Shown here: positions 46,146 through 59,175 of the stretch, in pieces
How the letters are laid out: each line of letters begins with the position of its first letter
How positions within the stretch are numbered: the stretch's first letter is position 1
Assembly (NCBI GenBank): GCA_032622095.1
Contig: CP136068.1
Location: forward strand, 130,395,989 to 130,459,988
DNA from: Siphonodentalium dalli
Lineage: Eukaryota; Mollusca; Scaphopoda; Gadilida; Siphonodentaliidae
Reading direction: 5' to 3'
Length of the DNA stretch: 64,000 bases
Notes under the pieces: generated by a model
The model's input: only the letters and a program-made list of their open reading frames with translations
Database searches by the model: none
What the model was told of the DNA's origin: nothing
Program-made: the position numbers and the translations under genes

Positions 46146-48520
46146 CTATTGCGAGCAGAGGAAACAGATGAAGCGAACGCATCGCTTTAATAAGAGAAGA
46201 TGAATCTGTAGTGGGATACACCCACCAAAGCAGTATTCTAGAAATGTGTTTTTGCTGAGGCTATCTAGGAGCGCGAATGTTTCTATTCCATGGCTGTCTA
46301 TTACTGAATACCAGAATGCATTCCTCGTCACCTGTGCAAAGTCTGACATGCAATCGTGATACATATGGGTAAGAATATTAGCGAATGAATTATGACAATG
46401 AATACAAGCAGCATCGTTATTGTACGTAGTTTTAGCCAAAATGTTCGCCATTTTGATGCACATAGGATAGTAATCGGGTACATTGCGGCACAATTCCCAG
46501 AGTCTCCACGATGAGTGAACATCTGGCTTCACGTTGAATAGGAATCTTAGGGTTGTGTCTTGCTGTACACTGAGATGCACCCTACGGGCATAATGTGCAG
46601 CAAGGCGATCTCTAATCATCCCCTTCCAAACCGCCTGCGACGGAAAACACCTGTTTCTACGAAAGATGTTAGGTAGTGGTACATATCGATTTCTTTGAGA
46701 ATTTCAGTTATGTCTTTCAGAAAGCCCTTAATTGGGCGACCAAACAGCTTGTGGCCGTGGAAATTGAATAAAATATATTAAGAGCCACTCTGTGGCTTTT
46801 GGGGAGATTCACTAGTGTGCTAAGAAATAGTAATTTCCTTTTATGCAGCTCGTACTCTATCGGCAATCTTCCCAATAAAGATAAAGCGAATATCGTGCTG
46901 GTACGTTTAGGTAAGTGCTGCATATGTTTGATGCACATACGATAGGCTCTTTCCAGAGATATATGTTGAGTGCTAGAGAGATCCCACCACGTTTCGCACC
47001 CGTACTGTGCCTTAGGGATAACTATGTGTTTAAAAATCATAAGATTGGTTAACGGGGAAAACGTAGGCGTAACGTGAGAACGACAACCTGCAAAGAAGCA
47101 TTTACGTAGCATGTCCGTTGCGTTCTGAATTTTTGGCAGCTGTCCAGATTTACAGTTTTGTTTGATACCAAGATGGACGACTTCCTCTACTTGTTGTATT
47201 ACATCTGGACCAAGTTTCCAGGATCGAGACATGGTACAACCCATGCTGCGATTACTATTGAAAAGCAGCACCTTGCTTTTTTCATTGGAGAATTCAAAGC
47301 GCCACTTTTTACTTTTACTATAGATGTGACAAATACCAAGAAGTCTGCGTAAGCCACCTTCAGTGGGAGAGAGAACAGTGATGTCATCTGCCGTTGTCGG
47401 CGATGCGCATGATGTTGAACCTATATATAGGCCATCAGTTGAATTTGCAAGATCCGCAAGAAGCTCATCAATGAAGACTAGATAAAGGAAGGGAGATAAG
47501 AAATTTCCTTGCCTTGTGCCTTGTTCGATGACAAATGATTCAGAAATATTTCCCTTCTACATGACGTGACTCTGAACCTTTGAATACATATTCACAATTA
47601 GTTTCAATGTAAGACCTGTGACACCTTTCTGGTGTAATTTGTAAATGAGACCTTCGTGCCACACTCTTTGAATCTAAAAATGCCGCATAGACACTTGATC
47701 CATTTGCTTCTGCATACGCAAATGCTTCCTGTAGCTCGAATGTAGTTACCGTGCATCCCACGCCCCTTTGAAATCCGTTCTGTAAGCTGCTTGGGAAATT
47801 CTTAAACAATCGACTTGCCGAAGTCGTCGAAGAAGAATTGCATCAAGCAGCTTATAGAGCACAGAGAGAAGTGTGATCGCATGATTAACTATCATGTACA
47901 TGAGGTGGTTTTTGGTCGCCTTTGAATATGGGTACAATGAGGCCTTTTTCATGTCAGGGGGAATATAGGCAAACCGCAAAATTTGGGAATAAAATATACA
48001 TAAAATATCACATAATGCGGGCGGTGCATTAATAATATGTTCGTTCACTAGCTCATCAAGACCGCATGCCTTGTTTGCTTTGAACTCCTTTATTGCGTCA
48101 GTCAATTCGGCCAGTGAGACATAATTAGCGAAGTCAGGGATGCCAATTTCAGATTGGCTATCAGATAAAATTTTGTCAACATGTACACTGACTGCGTTTC
48201 CAAAAGTTGAGTTCGTATGTGATGAACATTTATATAGCTCAGAAAAATAGCTTTTCCACCCTTGGGCAATATGAGAAGGATCTCTGCGCATGATTCCATT
48301 GAATAACATTTCCGTACCGGGTGTGATATAACACCTGTCTTTGGAGTTTACAGCTTTCCAAAAGCGTTTTTGATCACTTTTCGCATAAGCTTCTACTCGA
48401 CTCGCGGTATTTGAGAGGTACTTTTTAATGGTGGAACGTTGTCCCGATAAACTCGAAAAGCGTGGTTCGATGAGCAGCTGGGCTTCCCGATCGAAATCCA
48501 GGCTTTCCTAACATCGAGCA
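46146..48520 (-). mobile_element. Broken non-LTR retrotransposon (minus strand)
   Basis: Minus-strand reading in broken frames shows, from high to low coordinate, FWKAVNSKDRCY (about 48350), KANKACGLDELVNEHI (a reverse-transcriptase motif, about 48070), HAITLLSVLYKLLDAILLRR, then GTRQGNFLSPFLYLVF (about 47510). The catalytic ADDITVLSPTEGGLRRL follows at 47391-47341. After the polymerase come YGCETWWDL, ERAYRMCIKHMQHLPKRT and RKLLFLSTLVNLP. A C-terminal frame then has C-x-x-C...H...C-type spacing (46619-46146). Several frameshifts separate the pieces, including motif A (LDS...) near 47660, so it is inactive. No endonuclease is visible upstream. The clade is not assigned; it is clearly different from the LINE at 28.5 kb. 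Confidence 0.85.
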
Positions 48521-49679
48521 TGGCTGAGTGAAGTTCGGTTAGATTATCTGAACAATAGGTGGGGAATAGTTTAATATTTCCCGGTTATTGTTAAAATAAT
48601 CACCAGCTATTGTTGGTGGAGGGTTATAGTCTAGATAATATACAAGGGAGAACAATAGGAAACATTACAGCTGTGGATTAATTTTTGTTATAACATCATT
48701 GTCTATATATATCATGGTCCAGTCATTATCTGATGCCGAAGACGTTGCACACGATGTTGTATTTTTTGCAATTTATGTATATGCAGTATTCATTGTGACC
48801 GTATGGCGTATATATATCGTGAAATATCATATTACTTATATACGCTCTTTATTATGTCCCAATTATATTGTGCACACATCATAACTGCATGACATTATAT
48901 GTCATATGTTATCGTTTAAGGTAGTTGCCTAATAATTATTTTTAAAATACCTGGGATAAGACCATTCTTCACTAAGTAGAGGCTATAATCCGTCTTCAAT
49001 CTATCGTTGCACATACTTTAATGAGATATGAAGGTGCTATATCGAGCTATTGTGTAGCGATGCTGGTGAATGTATTTTGATACCCCATGCAATATTCGTT
49101 ATTGATAACAATGAACTATTTCTTTTTAATGATTATCAAGCGCGATTTATGGTTGTAAATTGTGGACAATGTCAATAGTGGACATTGCTCTTGTATTTCT
49201 GAATGTAACTTAATGTAAATTCATTCTTTATATATGTGTTATGACGTATATCAACCGTTAACTCGAGGTATGTATTGGATCAACAGTTGTCCGATTTCTG
49301 GATATTTCATCGAATTCATTAAGGCGAAATACATGAGATTCGTGAACTTATTGGAGATAACTTTGTCCGATTTTCTGAACACCAAGACATGATTTTCAAT
49401 GAAAGAGGTTTGATTCCGGTCACGATGTTCAATTTTGTTTCACAATCTAAAAGATATTTAATGTCAAGTGGTTTTTGATTATATTGTAAGATCAACTAAA
49501 CCTATCTCAGAATTAGAAAATTAACTCATTTGGACATTCATATTAATTTTAGTAGAGGCTCTTATGTCCATTTTTTTGCTCCCGTGTGCATTTCGTGAAG
49601 AAATATAGGCACCATGCTATTAATGTTGCCTGACATGTCAAGCGTTGAAAAACACATGTTAGACACCTGGGGGTCGCGA
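48521..49679. other. No recognisable gene
   Basis: AT-rich sequence; nothing recognised. Confidence 0.45.
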
Positions 49680-50240
49680 CTGGGGCGATTTATGATGTCA
49701 TCAAGATGGCCGCCGAGCAAAATCTCACAACAGTCACAGAGTCCGTTTGATCAATTTCTCAGAGAGTATTTCTAACACAATATATATAAAAAGCTTTATG
49801 TTTGTGTTACCATTACATAGTACTTTAATTAGACATAAAACATGGCACCAAAGAACCAATATGGCCGCCAAAATGGCGACCGGAAGTTGAAAAATCGATA
49901 TTTTTTTCACACATACCTCCAAAACAATTAACGACTTAAATTTTTATCAGTTATACTACACAATCATTTCTGCAACATAATATGTTCTATTTATGATCAT
50001 ATCCCAGCGCATATTTAAAAAAGTGTCAATTAACCAAATACGGTATCATTTCACTAAATTTACTTCTGGGATTCTAGTCAATAGCTGAACGGAAACGAGC
50101 AGAATATGATACCAACAATTGTACAACAATTGTTGACATGGGGGATTTCCACCAAAATATGAATAGAGTGTGCAATTTCGTCCAATATGGCGGCCAAGAT
50201 GGCGGACAAAATAGTGAAATCATTCAATTTTGTCAAATAT
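49680..50240. mobile_element. GGCGGCCAT-family element remnant
   Basis: It contains TCAAGATGGCCGCCGAGC (49699), ATATGGCCGCCAAAATGGCG with ACCGGAAGTTGAAAAAT (49859-49895), and ATATGGCGGCCAAGATGGCG (50191). The middle block resembles 6463-6500 of element A. Ends are not resolved. Confidence 0.65.
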
Positions 50241-51057
50241 ATTCATGGATAACGCCTTTTAAAGAGGGGTTTAGTTATGCTTGGTAGGTGAATATACTCT
50301 CTGGTGGTGGAAACTTGCCATGTTCCGATTGAATATGAATAGTTTAAACAACGCGACCTTCTTCATAGATGAACATTCAAGAAAACAGACTCACAAAACC
50401 CAATTACTCCTGTGTGCTTTGTTTTTTGAATACACGACATCTAAAGGTCGTCGCTTACAATGTTGTGTACGAAAGGTAAGGTTCATAATTTCGACATTGG
50501 GATTCATACAGCGCTTCAATAATATACATTGACTGTTCGTTTTCCTGATAAAACCGTGCACCATACATCAGTGACGTCACGGTTACAAATAAGTCTTCTG
50601 GCGGAAAGCGTTTAAACGTTGGAAATATTCTTCGAATGGTGAGTATAACATCATATAAATGCCCATATCACTAACCAAATATATCTCTCCCTCCATACAA
50701 ACAACAAATAACCAGACAATAGCCGATTTAGCCCATAATATTGTCGTATAAGCTTACACGAAGTAAAGGAACTCCCCGGTTCCCCGAAAACACTACGGAA
50801 AGCCGATTCCCCAATAATTTCATTATCGGTATTGCAGTTTCCAGATACGAATGCAATTTGTAAATTGATGTGCAGTTTCCATATACACATTCAATTTGTA
50901 AATTGATTGCTTTATTGACGATTAATTTGTTGTTTAAGACAAGTTGGAGACAATGGCTATTTCGAAAACTACACACGATGTACCTGCGTGTATATATGGA
51001 TATGATACCACATTAGAAAACTCTGAATAAGCGAGATGACTTAGTCGCTATCACATT
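50241..51057. other. No recognisable gene
   Basis: TGCAGTTTCCAGATACGAATGC-type sequence repeats once in tandem with a period of about 49 bp (50832-50915). No domain is recognised. Confidence 0.45.
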
Positions 51058-51169
51058 GGGTCCATCCAGCCCAGATCAAAGTTCTGGAGTTCAAACTTCA
51101 TAAGTGGAATGATACTCCATAACTTTGACCTGTAGTACTCAAACCGCGGAATTGGGGCTGGATGGATCC
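51058..51169. repeat. Small hairpin with 15-bp arms
   Basis: GGGTCCATCCAGCCC (51058-51072) pairs with GGGCTGGATGGATCC (51155-51169), one mismatch. It lies immediately upstream of the orphan gene family remnant. Confidence 0.65.
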
Positions 51170-51255
51170 AGTCAGGGTTGGGGTAATACGCCTATTCAAG
51201 TGGCAGTTGGTATGACTGTGCATCAGTCTTAGCAAAAGACTAATATGTTTTCTAA

Positions 51256-53540
51256 ATGCTCTAAGTCTCTCCATCAGCTACCGCCGGGTACTCGAAATAG
51301 AAAATCAGATGGCTAATTATAATGCTGTGATACGATCGATGAAAGAGATCAACGGTGCCTTCATACCAAACAATTTTGCCAGGAAGAGACACATGTTTTT
51401 CGCCATCGATAACTCCGATTTCAGGGAGGACAATCATGATGGAAAACGTACCTACATGGCACTGCACTTGCGCGGTACCAGATAAAGGCACCCGGAGATC
51501 CAGAAATAACGCGTGCAAATATAACGTCGGACATCTCATGTAAAAAAATCGAGGACCTCCCATCTTGTTTGACTGACATTCCAGAGTACTTCACACCGAC
51601 CAATGCCAAAGTGTAAAACTTCGTTAATCCGAAATACAAGGTGAATACTGACTCAATGGATACAGCTCGCATACAAAACATCGCATGGTCATATGCTAAA
51701 ACTTGCGTGCGCGGTCCAGATGAAAAACTTCGTGCATTTCCCACTTGGGCGGCTTATAATTATCTTCTGTATGAAAAACTACCACTAACCAAGGTGGCGA
51801 TCTCACCTATCACCCCTAACACTCCAACTGATAATGGAACGTTACTGGCGGCGCTGAAATATGCTAAACAATAAACACATCATCCTCGGGCCTGAACGTA
51901 AATGTGTTGTGACACTTGACTTGGGACTTTACAAACCAGCAACGTTTTTTTGCAATGTCACAGAGTGGACTGTTCAACTGAATTTATACTTCGACCTGGA
52001 GAGTTGCACATAGTGATGGCTATGTTGAGAACGATCGAGTCCCTCATAGATGGAAGTGGAATCGAATCGATTTGGATAAAATCCGGGGTATATGGTTCTA
52101 CTGTTTCAATGCAGATTCTGGAAGGCACCCATGTCCGACGTGCAATAAATGCCCACTTAGTTAATTGGTTAGCACTATTTCAGTTGTACCAGAGCTCACT
52201 TGATGGTAACTCATGTGAGGACCTCACGAATGCAATCACGAATGTCCATCAAACGTGCGACGACTACACACATCTGAAAGCTGCACACGCAAAATTGGTC
52301 AACGTCGTCTAAAAAAGAAGCCCTCGGAGTGAGTATGGAACGGACACGGATGCATCATCGCGGCCGATGCGTTTGATGATTACGCAGTACATGGGAATGG
52401 TCGAAATAATTTTCAATGTTATCAGTGCAGTTCACACTGGCGACTGGGAGTTACACATGTCTTCACTGGAAAGTTTCTGTAAATACGTTTTCGCACTAGA
52501 TAAACTGTGTTACTCCCGAATGATTCCATTGTATTTGGCCGAAATGGGGAACTTGCCCAAATCGGACCCACAGATCTACAAAGAATTTATTTCAGGAAAC
52601 TGGATAGTCAATACAAGTAGCGTCCCATTCTGTGCCATCGGCGGACCATGCATTGGAGCATCTGAACCGATGGATGAAGCTCACTGGCGGGATAACCGGT
52701 ATTACTCTCAATGAACGAGCAAGAAATCGTTTCTTCTTAGTTTCGCCTCAGCTGTCTGAACTTACACGGGAGGCATTTAAGATGGCAGCAGTCTCAACAA
52801 CCGACAGAAAACGCCACCATGCTTTATCAACCACGGTCACCACACGCGAGGAGAGGAATGTTGCACAACTCGTGGAAACATTCCAACAGTCCATCGTGCA
52901 AATGATGACTTGGTGAACATCGTCACTAAGGCGGTTATGTCTCAGGAAATTTCTTCCAGTTTGCTAAGTCTTGAATCGAAGGGACAGGAATTATTTGAAG
53001 ATTTCCTTAATAATCGAATCCGAATATCGGGACCAAGTGTATTTGATCCGATGAAAAGGGCAAAACTAAAAACGTGAAAGGATAATGCAAAAAAGGCCAA
53101 AGTAACTAACGGCGGAATTGTGTTTGCACTGAAAGAAGATCGTGGGTTGTTTTCTGGAATGCTGATAGTTGCACGAGCGAAAACTGAGATCGACATGAAG
53201 GATTTTATAGGAAAATACGTGCTTTCTGTGGTCCCAAGGTCTTTGTTTTCGGCGGATGGAAAGTTGGTGCACTGTGGGAACAAAAGTGCCCTCATGAAAA
53301 TCCTAGAAGAGATTTTAGAAACGTTCCATCAAAGAGTCACGAAGATTCACCGGCCAATCAATCAGTTTCGGAATGCAGGGATATGCCTAATATTGACTCT
53401 GTCTCTAGAAGCGCAGCTATAGTCGACGCAATGGCCGAAGTTCAGGCATTGAAAAAGCATACATGGGTTGCGAGCTGTGATGATCTGGCGTGTTTCTTCT
53501 ACGAAACGAAAATGTTTGGAATTTGGTCATGCTAGCCCAC
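51256..53540 (+). pseudogene. Multicopy orphan protein family, N-terminal and central part
   Basis: I do not know a name for this family. From memory it is a large multicopy protein of cnidarians, molluscs and lancelets whose C-terminus is a CXC domain. The frames read, in order, SYRRVLEIENQM, then FFAIDNSDFREDNHDGKRT (about 51400), DSMDTARIQNIAWSYAK, LRPGELHIVMAMLRTIESLI (about 51980) and GSGIESIWIKSGVYGS. Next come SRMIPLYLAEMGNLPKSDP (about 52520), DHALEHLNRWMKLTGGITGI (about 52640), KEDRGLFSGMLIVARAK, VVPRSLFSADGKLVHCGNKS (about 53230) and VDAMAEVQALKKHTWV (about 53425). Frames change repeatedly and carry stops (near 51484, 51575 and 53077), so the copy is dead. The acidic IDNSDF...DGK motif could be a metal site of a nuclease or transposase, but that is inference. 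Confidence 0.75.
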
Positions 53541-54390
53541 TGTGCGGGGTAGCATCACTAAATTCACCCTCTGGGGACCTCATTCTGCAAATGACAGGCA
53601 CACTATTTCAAGGCTTGGACATGCAGTAGTATACGAAATGACATGTACATCTATATATTTACTTAAAATATCACATATTGTTCTGGATATAAATCTTTTC
53701 AATGTACCGGCCACGACATATCGGATTTCAAACAAAGAAAACATTATTGCAGGCATGTGCATAGCATGGTTTGATGACAGGTCACAGGTGAAATACCCAG
53801 CATGGGTGTGGGTGTGAGTTATCACATTCTCATGACTTCGGGGCGGGCGGCCTTCATTTAGGTTATAGTTCAGAAATAACATTTATCAAATTATGATAAT
53901 TTCCTCAAGAAGATACTATTATATAGTATAGCATAATTATTTTATGAATGTGATATTATTCACAAAACGCGCTTCGTGTCAGAGAAAATTCAATTCGAGC
54001 AAAAAGAGCAGTGAATTGTTTATAAGCAGAGTCACGATAATGCATCGTTTCCTTATATTTAGATTTGCGTTTGGTGCGTCTACAACTTACAACTCACAAT
54101 ACTATCATAGTAAATTCCTTATTTGGTATGTATTACCATATTTTGGTTAAGAGAGAATCATAACTGGATAAGGGGGGAGGTCGGAAAAAAATTCAGGCAC
54201 GTATGCTGATTTTTACTTTTCGACCCTAGGTGGGACTCACTCACCCCCACATCCAAATTGTTTTTCTGTTTTCGGCAGTTTGTTTCCGACCATATTTGGA
54301 CACCCAACCCCCCCTTTAACACTAAAACAGAGATTTGCGAGGGTGTTGGGGGAGGGAATTCACTGTAAACAGCTGTATATGAATTTCTGT
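53541..54390. other. No recognisable gene
   Basis: Sequence after the orphan-family remnant shows no continuation of that frame. Confidence 0.45.
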
Positions 54391-54480
54391 GCATTCATGG
54401 ATGTTAACATAACATGTAAATAGGAATGTGTCATTTTGGGGTCATTCGGCCTATGGCCATCTTGGATTTCAAAATTTGCA
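54391..54480. repeat. Single degenerate unit of the 164-bp repeat
   Basis: Shares CATGGATGTTAACAT, AATGTGTCATTTTGGGGTCA and GGCCATCTTGGATTTCAAAA with the array at 1-1160 and the element at 23.9 kb. Confidence 0.75.
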
Positions 54481-54556
54481 ACAAAATACAACACGATAAC
54501 TGCCTGCAGCCAGTTTAGCAGTTATAATTACATTATTTCTCTTATTCTAAGGTGTT

Positions 54557-54824
54557 TTAAAGGTACTCAATCCGATCAGACGCTCCTAAATTACTATTTC
54601 TTTGGCTTCGGGGTTAAAATATATTTGAATCGAGTCAAGGAACCTACCTGTCAAAGCTCAGCGTGATCAGATATAGATTTTTCAAGTTAGTTAATTAAAT
54701 TGTTTCTGGGCCAGAAACTAGAGTTTAAACAGAAAAAATCGAGTTTTCTGTTTAAACCACTTAATAACCCCGAAGCCAAATAAATAGTAATTTAGGAGCG
54801 TCTGATCGGATTGAGTACCTTTAA
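54557..54824. mobile_element. TTAA-flanked foldback MITE
   Basis: TTAA (54557-54560) and TTAA (54821-54824) flank arms of about 55 bp (54561-54616 and 54766-54820). The arms begin AGGTACTCAATCCGATCAGA and its complement and differ by one substitution and one indel. The centre has a second palindrome, GTTTAAACAGAAAA/TTTTCTGTTTAAAC. TTAA target duplication fits piggyBac or Kolobok-type transposition. The near-identical arms suggest a recent insertion or arm-copying. Confidence 0.85.
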
Positions 54825-55411
54825 GCCAAACTCATTGCAAAAACAGTAAAAAAAACATGCAGGAAAAAAAATTTGAGTTGCGGAAAATATTTGTTGGTCC
54901 CATCGACCACACACCCACCCCGGCATACGTGCCCTGAAAAAATCTCCCCCACCGCCGACTGGATTGAGAAATATTCAATTCTTTGCAAGAACAATTACAT
55001 TATTTTTGTCTGATGATTTCCCAATCATGAAGTAATGTGGATTAGCTGGATTATGAACTGACAGCGGGTAGAGTGAGTCGATTACAATAAAATTTGGTGT
55101 GATTTCAATGCGATTATTGATTGCGCCAATAATTTTATCTTCGCCTTCCACAGCGCAACGGAACATTTTCATTGAACGATCCGATAGTTCCGAGTGTCCA
55201 TTCGGAAGTAATGTAGTTTTCCATTGAAATTGATGTTTGTAAATAAATCACTGTTTAATTGTTATATATTCATCAAGAATTTGCTTGTGAAAAATCATTG
55301 TAAACGTGTTAAATATTGACGAATGCGTAGTTCCCAAATTGCGAACTAGAATCAAGCATGATGTGGTCATTTTTCCAAGAATTCTTTGAGCGCCCTGTAG
55401 GCCTATGTATT
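54825..55411. other. No recognisable gene
   Basis: Nothing recognised. Confidence 0.45.
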
Positions 55412-55413
55412 TA

Positions 55414-56612
55414 GGGGCTTGTTACATGAGCGGGACAACTCGGTTAGCCGAGACAACCCGGTCTGCCGGGTGCCTCGGTCCTCTGTGCTTTCTCACTAAA
55501 ATAATGGTGTGCTGTTACATGAGCCGGGTCAACTCGGCAAACCGAGTTAGCTGGGATAACTCCACCCCATGCATCCGGATATGCTCGTAGCGGAAGACAT
55601 GCTCGTAGCGGAATAACCATATGGCCCGCGATTTGCACACCGTTCACGGTTAGACACATGTTGCACCAAAACCAACACATACCAGTGGTTGACGGTGGTG
55701 GTACTATTTGTGGCTATAATTTACCCAACTGTACATCAAACTTCTTTAAACATGGACGCAGTTTAATCCTTTAATCAGTTTTACCGGGAAGTTAGGCTAA
55801 AAATTGTGGCAAAAGTTGCATTTCTTACATAAAATTACGATTTCTGTGGTAACAGCCCAGACAATATAGTCTTTGCATACATTGCTATTTCCGCGGATAT
55901 TCCCTTAATATAATAGACAACATTTTCAGTCATGTTTCTACATTTTCCATAGTAAAAATAACCATATATTCAGGTCATAGCAAGACAATATGGCATGTCT
56001 ATAGCAGTGGTTTTACGTTTGCTATAGACATCCCCCAAAATCAAGTGAGTGGCTCCATGGAAACAAATTTTTCGGGCACTAATATGATTGACATCGCAAA
56101 CATGTCCAGTTCATTTTGAAGCTAAGATATCATACTTTGAGAGATTGTATGTTATATAATGTGTCAATGCAAAGATTCATTACAATTTCATAAAACTTAT
56201 ATCGAGTAAGTATTTCAGGTCATAATTTTCGTATAAAACCCGATTATCGAGCAGTAATATGCAAATTGCGGAAACCACAACCGCTCATTTCTGTAGACCG
56301 ATTATCGCTGTTAACGTTTAAAAAAAATCAAGGTAAAATAAACCGTGTTTTTATGAAATAACTTACGACAACTAAAGACGATGTGCAAATGGCGGGCCAT
56401 GTGGTTATTCCGCTACGAGCATGTCTTCCGCTACGAGCATATCCGGATGCATGGGGTGAACTCGGTTAGCTGGGACAACACGGTTGACGTTGACTACCGA
56501 GTTGTCCCAGCTAACCGAGTTGTCTCGGGTCACATAACAGCATGATTGATTTGACCCGGCAGACCGGGTTGTCTCGGCTAACCGAGTTGTCCCGGCTCAT
56601 GTAACAAGCCCC
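55414..56612. mobile_element. 1.2-kb non-autonomous DNA transposon with ~240-bp TIRs
   Basis: The ends GGGGCTTGTTACATGAGC and GCTCATGTAACAAGCCCC are flanked by TA on both sides. The inverted similarity runs inward for about 240 bp, through CTCGGTTAGCCGAGACAACC and CCGGATATGCTCGTAGCGGA. Within each arm the words CGGTTAGC and GACAACTCGG repeat, giving secondary palindromes. The 730-bp centre has no transposase. Superfamily not assigned. Confidence 0.85.
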
Positions 56613-56614
56613 TA

Positions 56615-57739
56615 AGTGACATTACCGACTACATGTTCGTACTCTAACAAACATTTTCACGCGAGGAAATTCTTAATTTATTTTATAAGTCAACAAGACA
56701 GGTAAAAACATTGCTATTATATCTGATTATTATGACAATATATCTGGCTATCATATCGGTTGACAGGCATGTCAGGCCGGCACAAATATTTCCGGGCGTT
56801 CCGCTGGTGAAACGTTCAGACGACCACGATTCAATCGTAAGTGGAGGAATCGGGCCTGACAAAAATAATGGATTGTTTGTTCACACGATTGCGATGTTGT
56901 CGTAGATGATGATCGATACCGTGGGCTGTTCATTATATAAGCATGTGATCGACTACCATACTATCATTCCAGCTACGGCTATCATTTTTACGTACATCAC
57001 AAGTGGAGGTAGTCAAGGATACGCTACGATTTCGCATCTGAAATCAATCAGTGCTTGATATTATTTTTTGACTTATTTTCGGCATGTTGAAGAAGTCATT
57101 GCAACGGCATTGAAATGACATTCAATGTGACTTCATTGTGTTAACAGTAGACACTGATAGAACCGCATGGATAGTGGTCATTATATCAATGTGGATACAA
57201 ATATTTTGAGAATATATGTCTGCCGAAAGACCATGAGGGAAACTAAAAGCTGCCTCGAGGTAATTTATTTCATCACTTTTTTTAAGGAAAATTATACCGG
57301 TAATCAGTGTGTATGCTGTAATTTTCTGCCTATATGACCTTACCTGTTTGCGTCCGTGGGCATTAAGTAGACACAAGTGATGCTCAGTGGGCGTGCAGCA
57401 TGTGCTAATTTCATAATTTTCAATAATTCGAAAATACGAATACATGCAAATAATGTTTTGTTTTGTAATTTGTTGCATGATTAAAATAGGTCGTAAATAT
57501 CGAGTCCATTTATTGAACGACGCACAGTTATGTTCATATAAATATAACATCATAAAGCTGTTGTTAGCATGAATTTTTTATATTTAAAACAATAATTATT
57601 GAGTGGGTGGGGGTATAAGTAACCCCTTAGCCTTAGTAAGCCCATAAATGTTTTATGTCTATGTTGTGACATAATTATCTTCATTTTGATTAAATGATTA
57701 ATTAATGAAATATTATAAAATTAAAACAGGTCTGGGCAT
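56615..57739. other. No supported gene
   Basis: A plus-strand frame at 56735-56838 (MTIYLAIISVDRH onward) ends at a good donor (CAATC/GTAAGT). It has no recognisable domain and could be chance. Confidence 0.4.
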
Positions 57740-59175
57740 GATCCATTTGTCAATGTTGTGCTTAACAATAAATGATAATGATTTGTGCTCATTTGTAAAT
57801 AATTTGCGCTTAAGCGTAAATAATTTGTGCTTAAGAGTAAATAATTTGCACTTTTGCGCAAATAATGAATAAATGTGAAAATGCTTTCATTATCTTACAA
57901 TTTAGTTAGACCGGTGTCAGAGAAGGTACTGACAGGAAGACTTTAGACCAATTGGTCTAGACTTTTTAGACCGATCGGTCTAATAAAGAACATTCGGTGG
58001 TTCGCCCATATGGGATGCGATTTTAACATTTGTACCTTATTTGCGCTTGAGCATAAATATGATCCATAATTTTTCGCTTCTAAAGTGTAAGTAATTTGCG
58101 CATGGCCTCCCATACACCTATTCACCTAGACCTGATAAATTGCCATGAATCATGATAATTTTCAAACGGAATGACAACTTTTTATCAAATAAACTGTCAA
58201 ATGTCTTTTTCAACTTTAAGATTTTTTTTTATGAAAATTTTATGTCTAATCTATTGGCAAATTGTCAACATTCAATCTGTTTAGACTGATTGGCCAACAT
58301 ATTTAGACAGATCGGTCTAAATAAAGATTGATTTGTGGTTCACCCATTTTGGTATGGGAGGCCAAATTCACATTTAATAGCTAATTATGCTTAAGCATAT
58401 TCAGGGCTCAAAATAGATTTAATATAGAGAGAATCCAATTAGTCATAAAGCACTGAAAATTGAAAAGTACACTTAAGCGCACTGCCATTACGCTTAAGCA
58501 TGAAAGATTTTTATAGCCTTATTACCTTACATATAGTGATATCATCTAAGCTATATATTTGTCAAAAGTTACTAGCATCAGGAATTGGCTGCATCCATTT
58601 CAGCTTCAGGGGAGTTTTCACATATGGAATATGAATTACGCTTAAGCGTATTGACATTATGCTTAAGCATAACGACATTACGCTTAAGCGTAATGGCTTT
58701 ACACTTAAGTTTAATAGATTATGCTTTGAAAAGCATAATGGAAATCTGAATTACGCTCAAGAATAATGGCTTAATGCATTACACTTAAGCGTAATTGGCT
58801 ATTAAATGTAAATTTGAATTCCCATACAATATGGGACATGGTTTTAATATTTACTTCTTATTTCCACTTAAGCATAAATATGAAAATTATGATCCTTTTG
58901 TGCTCAATCGTAAATGATTTGCATTTAAGCATATATAATTTGCATTTACGCGTAAGTGATTTAAGCTTAAGCGCAAATAAGGAATAAATGTAAAAGTACA
59001 TGCCATTCCATATATATGACCTAAAGTTCTAAACCTGATAAATTACTGTGGACATGACCAATTTCAAACAGCATGACAAATGTTTATCAAATATACTGAG
59101 AAATTTAATTTTCAACTTGAAGTCTTTTTGATGAAAATTTGTTATGTCTTATCCATTGACAATGGCATAATCTTA
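57740..59175. repeat. CGCTTAAGCG palindrome-rich duplicated block
   Basis: The words GCTTAAGCGTAA, ACGCTTAAGCGTAAT and GCGTAAATAATTTG recur dozens of times. The palindromes TTAGACCGATCGGTCTAA (57970) and AGACAGATCGGTCTA (58303) also occur. A segment of roughly 0.3 kb around GATAAATTGCCATGAAT (58133) has a diverged direct copy around 59036. This is a composite of palindromic short repeats without a coding frame. Confidence 0.75.

Noticed and set aside
56711-56905. Secreted small protein with hydrophobic start
   Set aside because: There is no domain, the first in-frame codon is not ATG, and the length is within chance; only a donor-like GTAAGT is suggestive.
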